Part shown: positions 1 to 6,643 of the stretch, piece after piece
Position numbering within the stretch: position 1 is the stretch's first letter
How the letters are laid out: every line of letters starts with the position of its first letter
Assembly: GCA_017405545.1 (NCBI GenBank)
Contig: JAFRAF010000034.1
Span: forward strand, 1 to 12,461
From: Oscillospiraceae bacterium
GTDB lineage: Bacteria > Bacillota > Clostridia > Oscillospirales > Oscillospiraceae
Length of the DNA stretch: 12,461 bases
Direction of reading: 5' to 3'
Translations under genes and position numbers: made by a program
Notes under the pieces: model-generated
The model's database searches: none
What the model saw: the letters and a program-made list of their open reading frames with translations, nothing else
What the model was told of the DNA's origin: nothing

Positions 1-1
1 C

Positions 2-2170
2 GTAGAACATGCTCAATGATGCCACAACCGCCTCTTTGGCTATGAATCCGGTGAGCAGCGCCACGATTGCCTGCCACATGCCAAAGCCCAGCGGGGTGAA
101 TATGGGGGCCAACTTGCCGCCCAGCGCGCCCAAGATACTGACGCTCATGTCATCCGTCATCCTCAGGCTTGTGTCGAAGCTCTGCAGGAACCAGAGTATG
201 ATGCTCATGACGAGAATTATGGTTCCCGCCCGGGTGAGAAAATCCCTGATCCTTTCCCACAAACGCTTAAGGCAGTTTGTCATGCTGGGCATACGGTATG
301 GCGGAAGCTCCATCACAAATGGCGCAGGCTCGCCCTTGAAGAGGGTGTTTTTGAATGTAAGCCCCGATATGATGGCCATTATCATACCGAGAATGTATAA
401 CGCAAAGATCACTATTCCCGCGCTCGCGCCGAAAAAGGCTGAGGCCACCAGTGCGTAGACGGGCAGCTTTGCTGAACAGCTCATAAATGGGACCAGCATG
501 ATTGTCATGCGCTTGTCCTTTTCATTCTCCATGGTTCTGGCGCCCATTATGGCCGGAACGGAGCAGCCGAAGCCCATCAGCATGGGTATAAAAGCCTTTC
601 CGGACAGCCCGAATCGGCGCAGGAGTCTGTCCATGATGAAAGCCGCTCTGGACATATAGCCGGAGTCCTCCAGCAGGGCCAGGAAGAAGAACAGCAGCGC
701 TATTTGCGGCAGGAAAGTGAGCACGCCGCCCACGCCGGAGATGATGCCGTCACAGATGAGGCTGACCAGCCAGGGCGCGCAGCCCATGCCCTCGAGCCCG
801 GTTCTGAGCCAGACGCTCAGGCCGTCTTCCATAAAAACCGAGACGAGATCTGAGAGCCAGGAGCCGAGGGTCGTAAATGTTATGATGAATACCAGCAGCA
901 TCGTGACGAGAAACACGGGCACCGCCAGAAAGCGGTTGGTGAGCACCTTGTCTATCCTGTCGGACAGAGTCTCCGCGTCTCTCCCGCTGCCCTTTGTTAT
1001 GGATGCCGATACGACCTTCTCGATAAAGCTGTAGCGGCTGTCTGCGATAAGCGTCTCCCTGTCGCCCAGGGAGGTCGCGCTCTCATAGTCCCTTGCTATT
1101 TTATCAAGCCTGCTTTTTTCCTCATAGCTCAGGCCCAGAGCCTCCTCCACCAGATGGTCGCCTTCTATCAGCTTTATTGACGCCCAGTGGTCCGGGAGCC
1201 CGACCTCGTGGGCCTTGTCATGGATAACTTCAAATACACGGTGGTGTATCTCGTGGGTGAAATCATCGTAGAGATCGTCCGGCTCTATGGTCCAGCCCAG
1301 ATGCATCTGCCGATGGGCCGTGTGCAGCAGCAGGTCCAGGCCCGTACCGGCCTTTGCCGAGATGGGAATGACTGGGATACCGAGTTCCTTCGCCAGCCTG
1401 TCTGTGTCTATCTTGTCCCCCGCCTTCTCGGCCTCGTCCATGAAGTTCAAGGCCACGACCATGGGCCGCTCAAGCTCCAGCAGCTGCATCGTCAGATACA
1501 TGTTGCGCTCGATATTTGTCACATCCACAAGATTGATGATGCAGTCGGGCTTTTCGTTTATTATGTGGTTTCGGGCGATTATCTCCTCCATGGAATAGGG
1601 GGAGAGGGAATATATGCCCGGCAGATCGACTATGGTTATCTCACGCCCGGACAGATTCGCTGTACCCTCTTTCTTTTCCACGGTAACGCCGGGCCAGTTG
1701 CCCCCCTATGGATGGGAGCCCGTAAGGGCGGTGTAAAGGGTCGGTTTTCCGGAATTCGGATTGCCTACAAGGGCGATTTTCATGGCCCTCGTGTCATGGA
1801 TGTTGGCGTCGTAGGGCTCCTCATGGGCATTTAGGTGATGCTCATGGTCTGCCAGCATCCTTTTAAGGACCTCAGGGTCCAGCTGACGCGGCGCGTAGCT
1901 TTTTTCCGCCTTTTTTCTCGTCCGAAGGGGAGGCAGTTCCCCTATGGTTATCTGAGCTGCGCTGTCCTTTCTTATGGACAGAGTGTAGCCGCGAAGCTTC
2001 AGCTCTACCGGATCCCCGAAGGGCGCGATTTTTACGACTTTGACTTCGGTGCCCGGGGTCAGGCCCATGTCCACAAGCCTTTTTTTCACTGCGGCGGACT
2101 TGTTTGACACGCCGGTTATTATCCCGCTCTGCCCCGGGGCGAGCATTTCCAGGGTCCGTATGTTCTCCAT
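2..2170 (-). CDS. feoB: FeoA-FeoB fusion ferrous iron transporter, internal TAG, 3' end off window
   Basis: This is a GTP-gated inner-membrane Fe(II) importer. Residues 1 to about 80 form a FeoA (SH3-like) domain. A His/Asp/Glu-rich linker follows at about 105-127, then the FeoB G domain: G1 at 136-143, G3 DLPG at 182-185, G4 NFMD at 242-245, and a G5-type ISAKAG. The membrane core follows, with the Cys-containing FGCSVPAI and SCSAKLP gate segments and IAKEAVVASL at the window edge. The frame is open from codon 156 to the edge, so only codon 155 (TAG, 1706-1708) breaks it. Several G1-region residues around it also depart from the family (GKP instead of GKT). I chose ATG 2170 because AGGTGA lies 7 bases upstream; the earlier ATG at 2191 has only a GGGAG about 16 bases away. 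A full FeoB would extend roughly another 100 or more residues. FeoA-FeoB identity is certain; whether the gene is truly broken is open. Confidence 0.93.
1704..1744 (-). other. Patch of clustered A>C/T>G departures in the FeoB G1 region, including the TAG stop
   Basis: Read on the coding strand, six codons in 41 bases differ from what FeoB proteins carry: CCG (P) for Thr in GKTT, ACC (T) for Asn in TLYN, CAT (H) for Asn and CCA (P) for Gln in SNQ, TAG for Tyr, and GGG (G) for Val in YVGN. Each is restored to the family residue by a single change of C back to A or G back to T. The intervening and flanking codons match the family well. The pattern is directly visible; its cause (base-calling error, assembly of poor reads, or real mutation) is inference. 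Confidence 0.7.
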
Positions 2171-2177
2171 AGGCAGA

Positions 2178-2183
2178 TCACCT
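2178..2183 (-). promoter_or_regulatory. Ribosome binding site deciding the feoAB start
   Basis: AGGTGA on the minus strand lies 7 bases before ATG 2170. This favours that start over the upstream in-frame ATG at 2191, which would add seven residues. Confidence 0.6.
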
Positions 2184-2229
2184 GATATCATTTAGTAATA
2201 TGTTTAACTCCCGTTTATGGAGCCATTTA

Positions 2230-2258
2230 AAGTTAGCATTTGCTAACTATATTGTCAA
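2230..2258 (-). promoter_or_regulatory. Candidate sigma-A promoter of feoAB
   Basis: On the minus strand a perfect TTGACA (2253-2258) is followed, after a 17-base spacer, by TAACTT (2230-2235). The -10 is weak but keeps the key T1, A2 and T6. The start of transcription would fall near 2222-2224, giving a leader of about 50 bases before ATG 2170. The spacer is filled by an 18-base palindrome. Confidence 0.65.
2231..2248. promoter_or_regulatory. Palindromic operator overlapping the feoAB promoter, probably metal-responsive
   Basis: AGTTAGCATTTGCTAACT has perfect 8-base arms around a 2-base centre. It occupies most of the -35/-10 spacer of the feoAB promoter and overlaps the -10, so a bound dimer should block RNA polymerase. 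Its placement before an iron importer suggests an iron-dependent repressor. The GTTAG/CTAAC half-sites resemble those of DtxR/IdeR-type boxes, but they are spaced further apart than in the classic DtxR box, and the site does not resemble a Fur box. The palindrome is seen directly; the regulator is inferred. Confidence 0.65.
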
Positions 2259-2294
2259 TAGACTGACAGGATATTTTTAAAATAATTTTCACTG

Positions 2295-2323
2295 TTGCGA
2301 ATGGAGACATTTTATGGTATTAT
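2295..2323 (+). promoter_or_regulatory. Possible promoter of the methyltransferase-ecf-truA run
   Basis: TTGCGA (2295-2300), a 17-base spacer and TATTAT (2318-2323) make a reasonable sigma-A-like promoter on the plus strand. It would give a leader of about 150 bases before ATG 2482. The -35 matches four of six consensus bases and the -10 five of six. No other plus-strand promoter stands out upstream of this gene run. Confidence 0.35.
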
Positions 2324-2481
2324 CATAGTTCAGGATAGTATATAGTATATTTCGGATGACGACAGTGTGAACACGTTCTTATCCGGGGCTTATATATTAC
2401 GATTTTAGGCGCGCGCTTAAAAGCAACGCTGTGCGGCGGACGCTTCAGAAGGGCCGCGCCCTGCCAGATCGGGAGCAGAGC

Positions 2482-3348
2482 ATGTGGGTTGCGGACAATT
2501 GGAAGGACTATGAGCTTTTGGATTGTTCCGGCGGTGAAAAGCTGGAGCGCTGGGGGAAGTATACCCTCGTAAGGCCGGACCCCCAGGCTATATGGACAAC
2601 ACCGAGAGAGCACCCGGGCTGGAGGAACTGCCAGGGCAGGTATCTCAGATCCAGCACAGGCGGGGGCAGGTGGGAAAAGGACAGGCTGCCCCAGAGCTGG
2701 CAGATAAGCTATAAGGACCTTGTCTTCAACGTAAAGCCCATGAATTTCAAGCACACGGGCATCTTCCCCGAGCAGGCCTCGAACTGGGACTACGCACGGG
2801 AAAAGATAGCCGGGGCCGGACGGCAGATCAATGTGCTAAATCTGTTTGCCTATACAGGGGCGGCGACGGTGGCCTGCGCCAAGGCAGGCGCATCCGTCTG
2901 TCATGTGGACGCTGCCAAGGGCATGGTGAACTGGGCAAGGGAGAACGCCAGGACCTCCGGACTTGAAAACAGTCCCATAAGATGGATAGTGGACGACTGC
3001 ATAAAGTTTGTCCAGCGTGAGATCAGAAGAGGACGGCAATACGACGCCATCATTATGGATCCGCCCTCCTACGGACGGGGCCCCACGGGTGAGATTTGGA
3101 AGCTGGAGGAGAGCCTTTTTGACTTCGTCACTCTCTGTGCGGACCTTATGTCGGAAGAGCCCCTTTTCGTGATAGTGAACTCATATACAACAGGTCTGTC
3201 GGCCTCTACCCTCACGTATATAGTCGAGTCGGTATTCTCCAAGCGCTTCGGCGGCAGCGCGAGAAGTGAGGAACTGGGCCTTCCGGTCACAGCGAGCGGG
3301 CTTTATCTGCCCTGTGGAGCCGCCTGCCGATGGGAGTGCATGAGATAA
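2482..3348 (+). CDS. RlmI-like class I SAM-dependent methyltransferase
   Basis: This 288-residue protein has a Rossmann-fold methyltransferase core resembling the C-terminal part of RlmI-type 23S rRNA cytosine methyltransferases. It lacks the N-terminal PUA domain of full RlmI. Visible motifs are LNLFAYTGAATV (SAM-binding motif I, about residues 119-130), CHVDAAKGMV (140-149, acidic residue contacting the SAM ribose), IVDDCIKFV (159-167), and MDPPSYGRG (182-190), the DPP catalytic-loop signature seen in RlmI/RlmK-like and other nucleic acid methyltransferases. I chose ATG 2482 because GGGAG sits 6 bases upstream; a GTG at 2431 would add 17 residues of unlikely sequence. It ends 1 base before the TTG start of ecfA1, so the two are probably co-transcribed. 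The substrate is inferred as rRNA and the exact base is unknown. Confidence 0.82.
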   Translation: MWVADNWKDYELLDCSGGEKLERWGKYTLVRPDPQAIWTTPREHPGWRNCQGRYLRSSTGGGRWEKDRLPQSWQISYKDLVFNVKPMNFKHTGIFPEQASNWDYAREKIAGAGRQINVLNLFAYTGAATVACAKAGASVCHVDAAKGMVNWARENARTSGLENSPIRWIVDDCIKFVQREIRRGRQYDAIIMDPPSYGRGPTGEIWKLEESLFDFVTLCADLMSEEPLFVIVNSYTTGLSASTLTYIVESVFSKRFGGSARSEELGLPVTASGLYLPCGAACRWECMR

Positions 3349-3349
3349 A

Positions 3350-4198
3350 TTGAAGAGCATAATCAGTACAGATAAGCTGACTTATTTTTACCCCGAGAGG
3401 GAGGGCGAGGTCTCTCCCGTGGTAATTGACACCCTGGACCTTGAGATAGAGGAGGGGAGCTTTACCGCGATTCTCGGGCATAACGGCTCGGGCAAGTCCA
3501 CCCTTGCCAAGCACTTTAACGGTGTGCTCCTGCCCATGGGCGGGAGAGTCTATGTGAGCGGTATGGACACCCGGGACGAGAACCTTATGCTGGAGATACG
3601 GCGGAGCTGCGGCCTGCTGTTCCAGAATCCCGACAACCAGATAGTGGCCAGCGTTGTGGAGGAGGATGTGGCCTTCGCGCCTGAGAACCTGGGGATGCCC
3701 CCTGCGGAGATACGTGAGCGGGTGGACGAGGCCCTTAAAGCCGTGGACATGTATGAGTACCGGGAGCGGGCGCCCCATCTGCTGTCCGGCGGACAGAAGC
3801 AGAGGGTGGCCATAGCGGGCATCCTGGCCATGCGTCCCCGCTGCATTGTGCTCGACGAGCCCACGGCCATGCTGGACCCGGGCGGCCGGGCGGAAGTCGT
3901 ACGGCTCATCGCGGAGCTCAAGTCCCGCTACGGCATCACTGTTGTCCATATTACCCACCATATCGACGAGGTTATCGGCGCTGACAGGATCGTTGTCATG
4001 CACAGGGGGAAGATAGCCATGGACGGGACGCCCGCGCAGGTATTCACTCAGGTGGAACGCCTCAAAGAGATAGGGCTGACCGTACCGGATACCACCGCGC
4101 TTTTATACGAGCTGAACAGGGGCGGATTTGATCTGCCTCTGGACGCCCTCACAGTGGACGACTGCGCCGCTGCTATATATCAAAGTTTGAAAGGCTGA
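3350..4198 (+). CDS. ecfA1: Energy-coupling factor transporter ATP-binding protein EcfA1
   Basis: One of two ABC ATPases that power group II ECF transporters, which take up vitamins and trace metals through interchangeable S-components. All ABC motifs are present in the 282 residues: Walker A GHNGSGKS (43-50), Q-loop FQNPDNQ (91-97), signature LSGGQ (135-139), Walker B CIVLDE (155-160) with following PTAMLDP, and H-loop ITHH (191-194). The FQNPDNQ and AMLDPGGR forms are typical of EcfA1. The start is TTG at 3350, one base after the methyltransferase stop. A GGGAG lies 13 bases upstream, which is long, so translation may depend on coupling to the upstream gene. ecfA2 follows after 4 bases. No S-component gene is in the window, as is normal for shared ECF modules. 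Confidence 0.95.
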   Translation: MKSIISTDKLTYFYPEREGEVSPVVIDTLDLEIEEGSFTAILGHNGSGKSTLAKHFNGVLLPMGGRVYVSGMDTRDENLMLEIRRSCGLLFQNPDNQIVASVVEEDVAFAPENLGMPPAEIRERVDEALKAVDMYEYRERAPHLLSGGQKQRVAIAGILAMRPRCIVLDEPTAMLDPGGRAEVVRLIAELKSRYGITVVHITHHIDEVIGADRIVVMHRGKIAMDGTPAQVFTQVERLKEIGLTVPDTTALLYELNRGGFDLPLDALTVDDCAAAIYQSLKG

Positions 4199-4202
4199 AG
4201 AG

Positions 4203-5069
4203 ATGTCAGTTCCCATACTCAAAACCGAAGGGCTTACCCATGTGTACTCCCAGGGTACGCCGTTTGAGACCACGGCTGTCGAAAACGTGGATTTTCAGGC
4301 GGAGCGGGGAGAGTATCTGGCTGTCATCGGACACACCGGCTCCGGGAAATCCACATTTATCCAGCACCTGAACGGGCTTATCAGGCCCACTTCGGGCAGA
4401 GTGCTGTTTGACGGCGAGGATATATCAAAATCCAAGGAAAAGCTCCGGAACATACGCTTCAAGGTGGGCATGGTGTTCCAGTATCCTGAATACCAGCTCT
4501 TTGAAGAGACGGTATATAAGGATATTGCCTACGGCCCCGGCAACATGAAACTGTCCAAAAGCGAGATAGATGAGAGAGTGCGGGAGGCGGCCGCATTTAC
4601 TGGCCTGTCAGAGGATTTGTTCGAGAAATCTCCCTTTGAGCTGTCCGGCGGACAGAAGCGCAGGGTGGCTATTGCCGGCATAATGGCCATGCGCCCCGAA
4701 GTGCTTATTCTGGACGAGCCCACCGCCGGACTTGACCCGGTGGGACGGGAGGACATACTTGCGAATATCCGCAAATACCACGACAGCATGGGCAGCACCA
4801 TAATAATGGTCTCCCACAGCATGGAGGAGGTCGCCAAAAACGCCCAGCGCCTTGTGGTTATGAGCGGGGGACACATCGTCATGGACGGCAGCCCGGCCCA
4901 GGTGTTTGAGCATGGCCGGGAGCTCACGGAGATGGGCCTCGATATACCCATAGCTGCCCAGATCGCCATGAAGCTGCGCGACATGGGCCTTTCCGTTGAC
5001 AAATCGGTGTTCACGGTTAAGCAGCTGGCGGATTCGCTGGTACGCATGGGGAGGAAAGACTGTGATTAA
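4203..5069 (+). CDS. ecfA2: Energy-coupling factor transporter ATP-binding protein EcfA2
   Basis: The second ECF ATPase, expected to form a heterodimer with EcfA1 on the EcfT scaffold at the cytoplasmic face of the membrane. In 288 residues it shows Walker A GHTGSGKS (43-50), Q-loop FQYPEYQLF (92-100), signature ELSGGQKRR (from 146), Walker B VLILDE (157-162) with PTAGLDPVG, and an H-loop VSHSMEE. The FQYPEYQLFEETV stretch is characteristic of EcfA2. A GAAAGG element lies 8 bases before ATG 4203. Its last 8 bases overlap the GTG start of ecfT, so the two are probably translationally coupled. It appears intact. Confidence 0.95.
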   Translation: MSVPILKTEGLTHVYSQGTPFETTAVENVDFQAERGEYLAVIGHTGSGKSTFIQHLNGLIRPTSGRVLFDGEDISKSKEKLRNIRFKVGMVFQYPEYQLFEETVYKDIAYGPGNMKLSKSEIDERVREAAAFTGLSEDLFEKSPFELSGGQKRRVAIAGIMAMRPEVLILDEPTAGLDPVGREDILANIRKYHDSMGSTIIMVSHSMEEVAKNAQRLVVMSGGHIVMDGSPAQVFEHGRELTEMGLDIPIAAQIAMKLRDMGLSVDKSVFTVKQLADSLVRMGRKDCD

Positions 5070-5864
5070 GGATATTACACTTGGCCAGTACTTTCCGGGC
5101 AATTCCGTCATACACCGGCTGGACCCCAGAACGAAGATAATCTGGCTCATACTCTATATTGTCGCCTTGTTCACGGCAAAGGGCCCTTGGGTTATATATT
5201 GGCGGCGGTGGTGGCCGTCCTGTTTATCGCGGTATCCACCGTCAGCGTAAAGACGATACTCAGCGGCCTTAAACCGCTTATCATAATTATTGTCCTTACG
5301 GGCCTGCTGAATATGTTCTACACCAGCGGGACGGTGCTGGTGGAGTTCTGGATAATAAAAATCACCAGAGAGGGCATAATCAACGCGGCGTACATGGTGA
5401 GCCGTATAATCATGCTCATTACGGCGACCTTCATGCTCACATATACGACCTCGCCCCTGTCCCTCACAGACGGGCTCGAGCGGCTGCTGTCGTTCCTTAA
5501 AAGGTTCAAGGTGCCGATACACGAGCTGTCCATGATGATGAGCATAGCCCTGCGCTTTATACCCACGCTCATTGAGGAGACCGGCAAGATCATGAACGCC
5601 CAGAATGCCAGGGGAGCGGATTTCGATACGGGCGGGCTTGTGAAAAAGGCCAAGGCCATGATACCCCTGCTTGTGCCGCTGTTTATCAGCGCTTTCAAGC
5701 GGGCGGACGAGCTGGCCGTTGCAATGGAGAGCCGCTGCTACCACGGCGGAGAGGGGCGCACGAGGATGCGTGTGCTGCGAATGAGAGCGGCGGACTGGGT
5801 CGTTATCGCCTTGAGCATAATGCTCTGTGTGGCCTCATGGCTGTTAAGAGGAGTGACTCTTTGA
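5062..5864 (+). CDS. ecfT: Energy-coupling factor transporter transmembrane protein EcfT, frame broken at ~5185
   Basis: EcfT is the membrane scaffold joining EcfA1/A2 to the S-components. The gene starts at GTG 5062, overlapping ecfA2, and begins IKDITLGQYFPGNSVIHRLD, a standard EcfT start. After about 43 codons (FTAKGPW) the frame leads to a TAA at 5248-5250. The rest of the protein (GYILAAVVAVLF onward) continues in the -1 frame to TGA 5862-5864. With one extra G in the GGG at 5189-5191 the product would be 267 residues, the normal family length. The coupling-helix motifs are present: NARGAD and, in variant form, ESRCYHGGEGRTR (family forms usually have A-R). Either a base was lost, in the cell or in sequencing, or ribosomes shift at an AAAGGGC heptamer (5178-5184). 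The stop overlaps the truA start in TGATG. Confidence 0.88.
5178..5184 (+). other. Heptamer of -1 slippery form at the ecfT frame break
   Basis: Read in the starting frame the sequence is gcA AAG GGC, which fits the X XXY YYZ rule for -1 frameshifting. A -1 slip here would join directly to the downstream EcfT frame, giving GPLGYIL rather than GPWGYIL. A possible stem (5204-5211 with 5236-5243) begins 19 bases after the heptamer, further than in known stimulators. I know of no report of frameshifting in ecfT, so a missing G is the simpler explanation. Confidence 0.2.
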
Positions 5865-6643
5865 TGAGGAATATAGCTCTGCGGCTGAGATATGACGGTA
5901 CGGCCTACCACGGCTGGCAGATACAGCGTGATCAGGACACGGTACAGCAGCAGCTGCAGCAGGCGCTGACGAAGCTCTGCTGCCACGAGGTAAAGATCGT
6001 GGGCTGCGGAAGAACGGACGCCGGCGTCCACGCCGAGCGCTATTGCGCCAACTTCCGCTCCGACACCAGAATACCCATTGACAGACTGCCTTTGGCAATA
6101 AACGGGCAGCTGCCTGAGGATATATGCGTACAGGCCGCGATTGAGGCCCCCGAGGATTTCAACTCCATACTGTCATGTAAAAAGAAAGAGTACACTTATC
6201 TGATATACAATTCACGAATAAAAGATCCCTTTTTGCGTTCCAGGGCCTGGTTTTATCCCTCGCCCCTGAAGCGTGATGTTATGAGAGAGGCCGCGTCCAT
6301 GTTTGTGGGCACCCACGATTTCGCGGCCGTGCGGAGCGTGGGGACGGAGACAAAGACCACGGTTCGCACCGTATATTACTACGAGGTCGAGGGAGAGGGA
6401 CCCATATTCAGGCTCCGTGTCTGCGCAAACGGCTTCCTGTACAACATGGCAAGGGCCATGGCCGGGACGGTTATCTACGCCTCGGAGGGAAAGATAAGAC
6501 CCGGAGATATCCCCGGACTGCTTGAAAAGGGCGACAGAAGGCTGGCAGGTCCCACCGTGCCCGCCTGCGGCCTGTATATGACGCGGCTGTGGTATGACGG
6601 GGCTGTGGGAGAAATGATGGAAAGGGCTGGAGATGCGATGTGA
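5864..6643 (+). CDS. truA: tRNA pseudouridine(38-40) synthase TruA
   Basis: TruA converts uridines 38-40 of the tRNA anticodon arm to pseudouridine and acts as a homodimer in the cytoplasm. The 259 residues begin RNIALRLRYDGTAYHGWQIQ, the standard TruA N-terminus. The catalytic aspartate is D52 in GCGRTDAGVHA. Later conserved stretches include KKEYTYLIYN, MFVGTHDF, and FLYNMARAMAGT near the C-terminus. I chose ATG 5864, which overlaps the ecfT stop (TGATG) and has GAGGAG 10 bases upstream. An upstream ATG at 5837 lies inside ecfT and would add nine uncharacteristic residues. The gene ends in GTGA, overlapping the next start by 4 bases. Position after ecfA1-A2-T is the common Firmicutes arrangement. 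It looks complete. Confidence 0.95.
   Translation: MRNIALRLRYDGTAYHGWQIQRDQDTVQQQLQQALTKLCCHEVKIVGCGRTDAGVHAERYCANFRSDTRIPIDRLPLAINGQLPEDICVQAAIEAPEDFNSILSCKKKEYTYLIYNSRIKDPFLRSRAWFYPSPLKRDVMREAASMFVGTHDFAAVRSVGTETKTTVRTVYYYEVEGEGPIFRLRVCANGFLYNMARAMAGTVIYASEGKIRPGDIPGLLEKGDRRLAGPTVPACGLYMTRLWYDGAVGEMMERAGDAM

Larger units (their letters stand above)
2171..2481. other. Divergent intergenic region between feoAB and the methyltransferase gene
   Basis: These 311 bases hold no supportable gene. The left part carries the feoAB promoter and operator. The middle is AT-rich, with a possible rightward promoter (2295-2323) and a tandem repeat of ATAGTAT (2335-2341 and 2342-2348). An imperfect hairpin at 2353-2385 pairs CGGAT with ATCCG and GTG with CAC around a TGAA loop, with wobbles and mismatches between. 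It has no T-run after it, so it does not look like an intrinsic terminator. From about 2405 the sequence becomes GC-rich up to the methyltransferase start. An open frame from GTG 2431 joins the methyltransferase frame but lacks a ribosome binding site. Confidence 0.6.

Noticed and set aside
1706..1708. TAG in feoB read as an amino acid (recoding)
   Set aside because: TAG ends the cvpA-like and clpE-like genes in the same window, and the neighbouring codons are also aberrant, which recoding would not explain.
1187..1834. Long plus-strand open frame of 215 codons
   Set aside because: It lies antisense to feoB, whose opposite strand shows the full set of FeoB motifs. The protein has no family character.
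2335..2348. Tandem ATAGTAT as a possible protein-binding or mobile-element repeat
   Set aside because: Only two copies in AT-rich DNA. This is not enough to claim a function, so it is noted only as part of the intergenic region.
2431..2481. GTG 2431 as the methyltransferase start
   Set aside because: No ribosome binding site at suitable spacing. ATG 2482 has GGGAG 6 bases upstream and a more natural N-terminus.
3287..4003. Minus-strand open frame of 238 codons
   Set aside because: It is a shadow of ecfA1, which carries every ABC ATPase motif.
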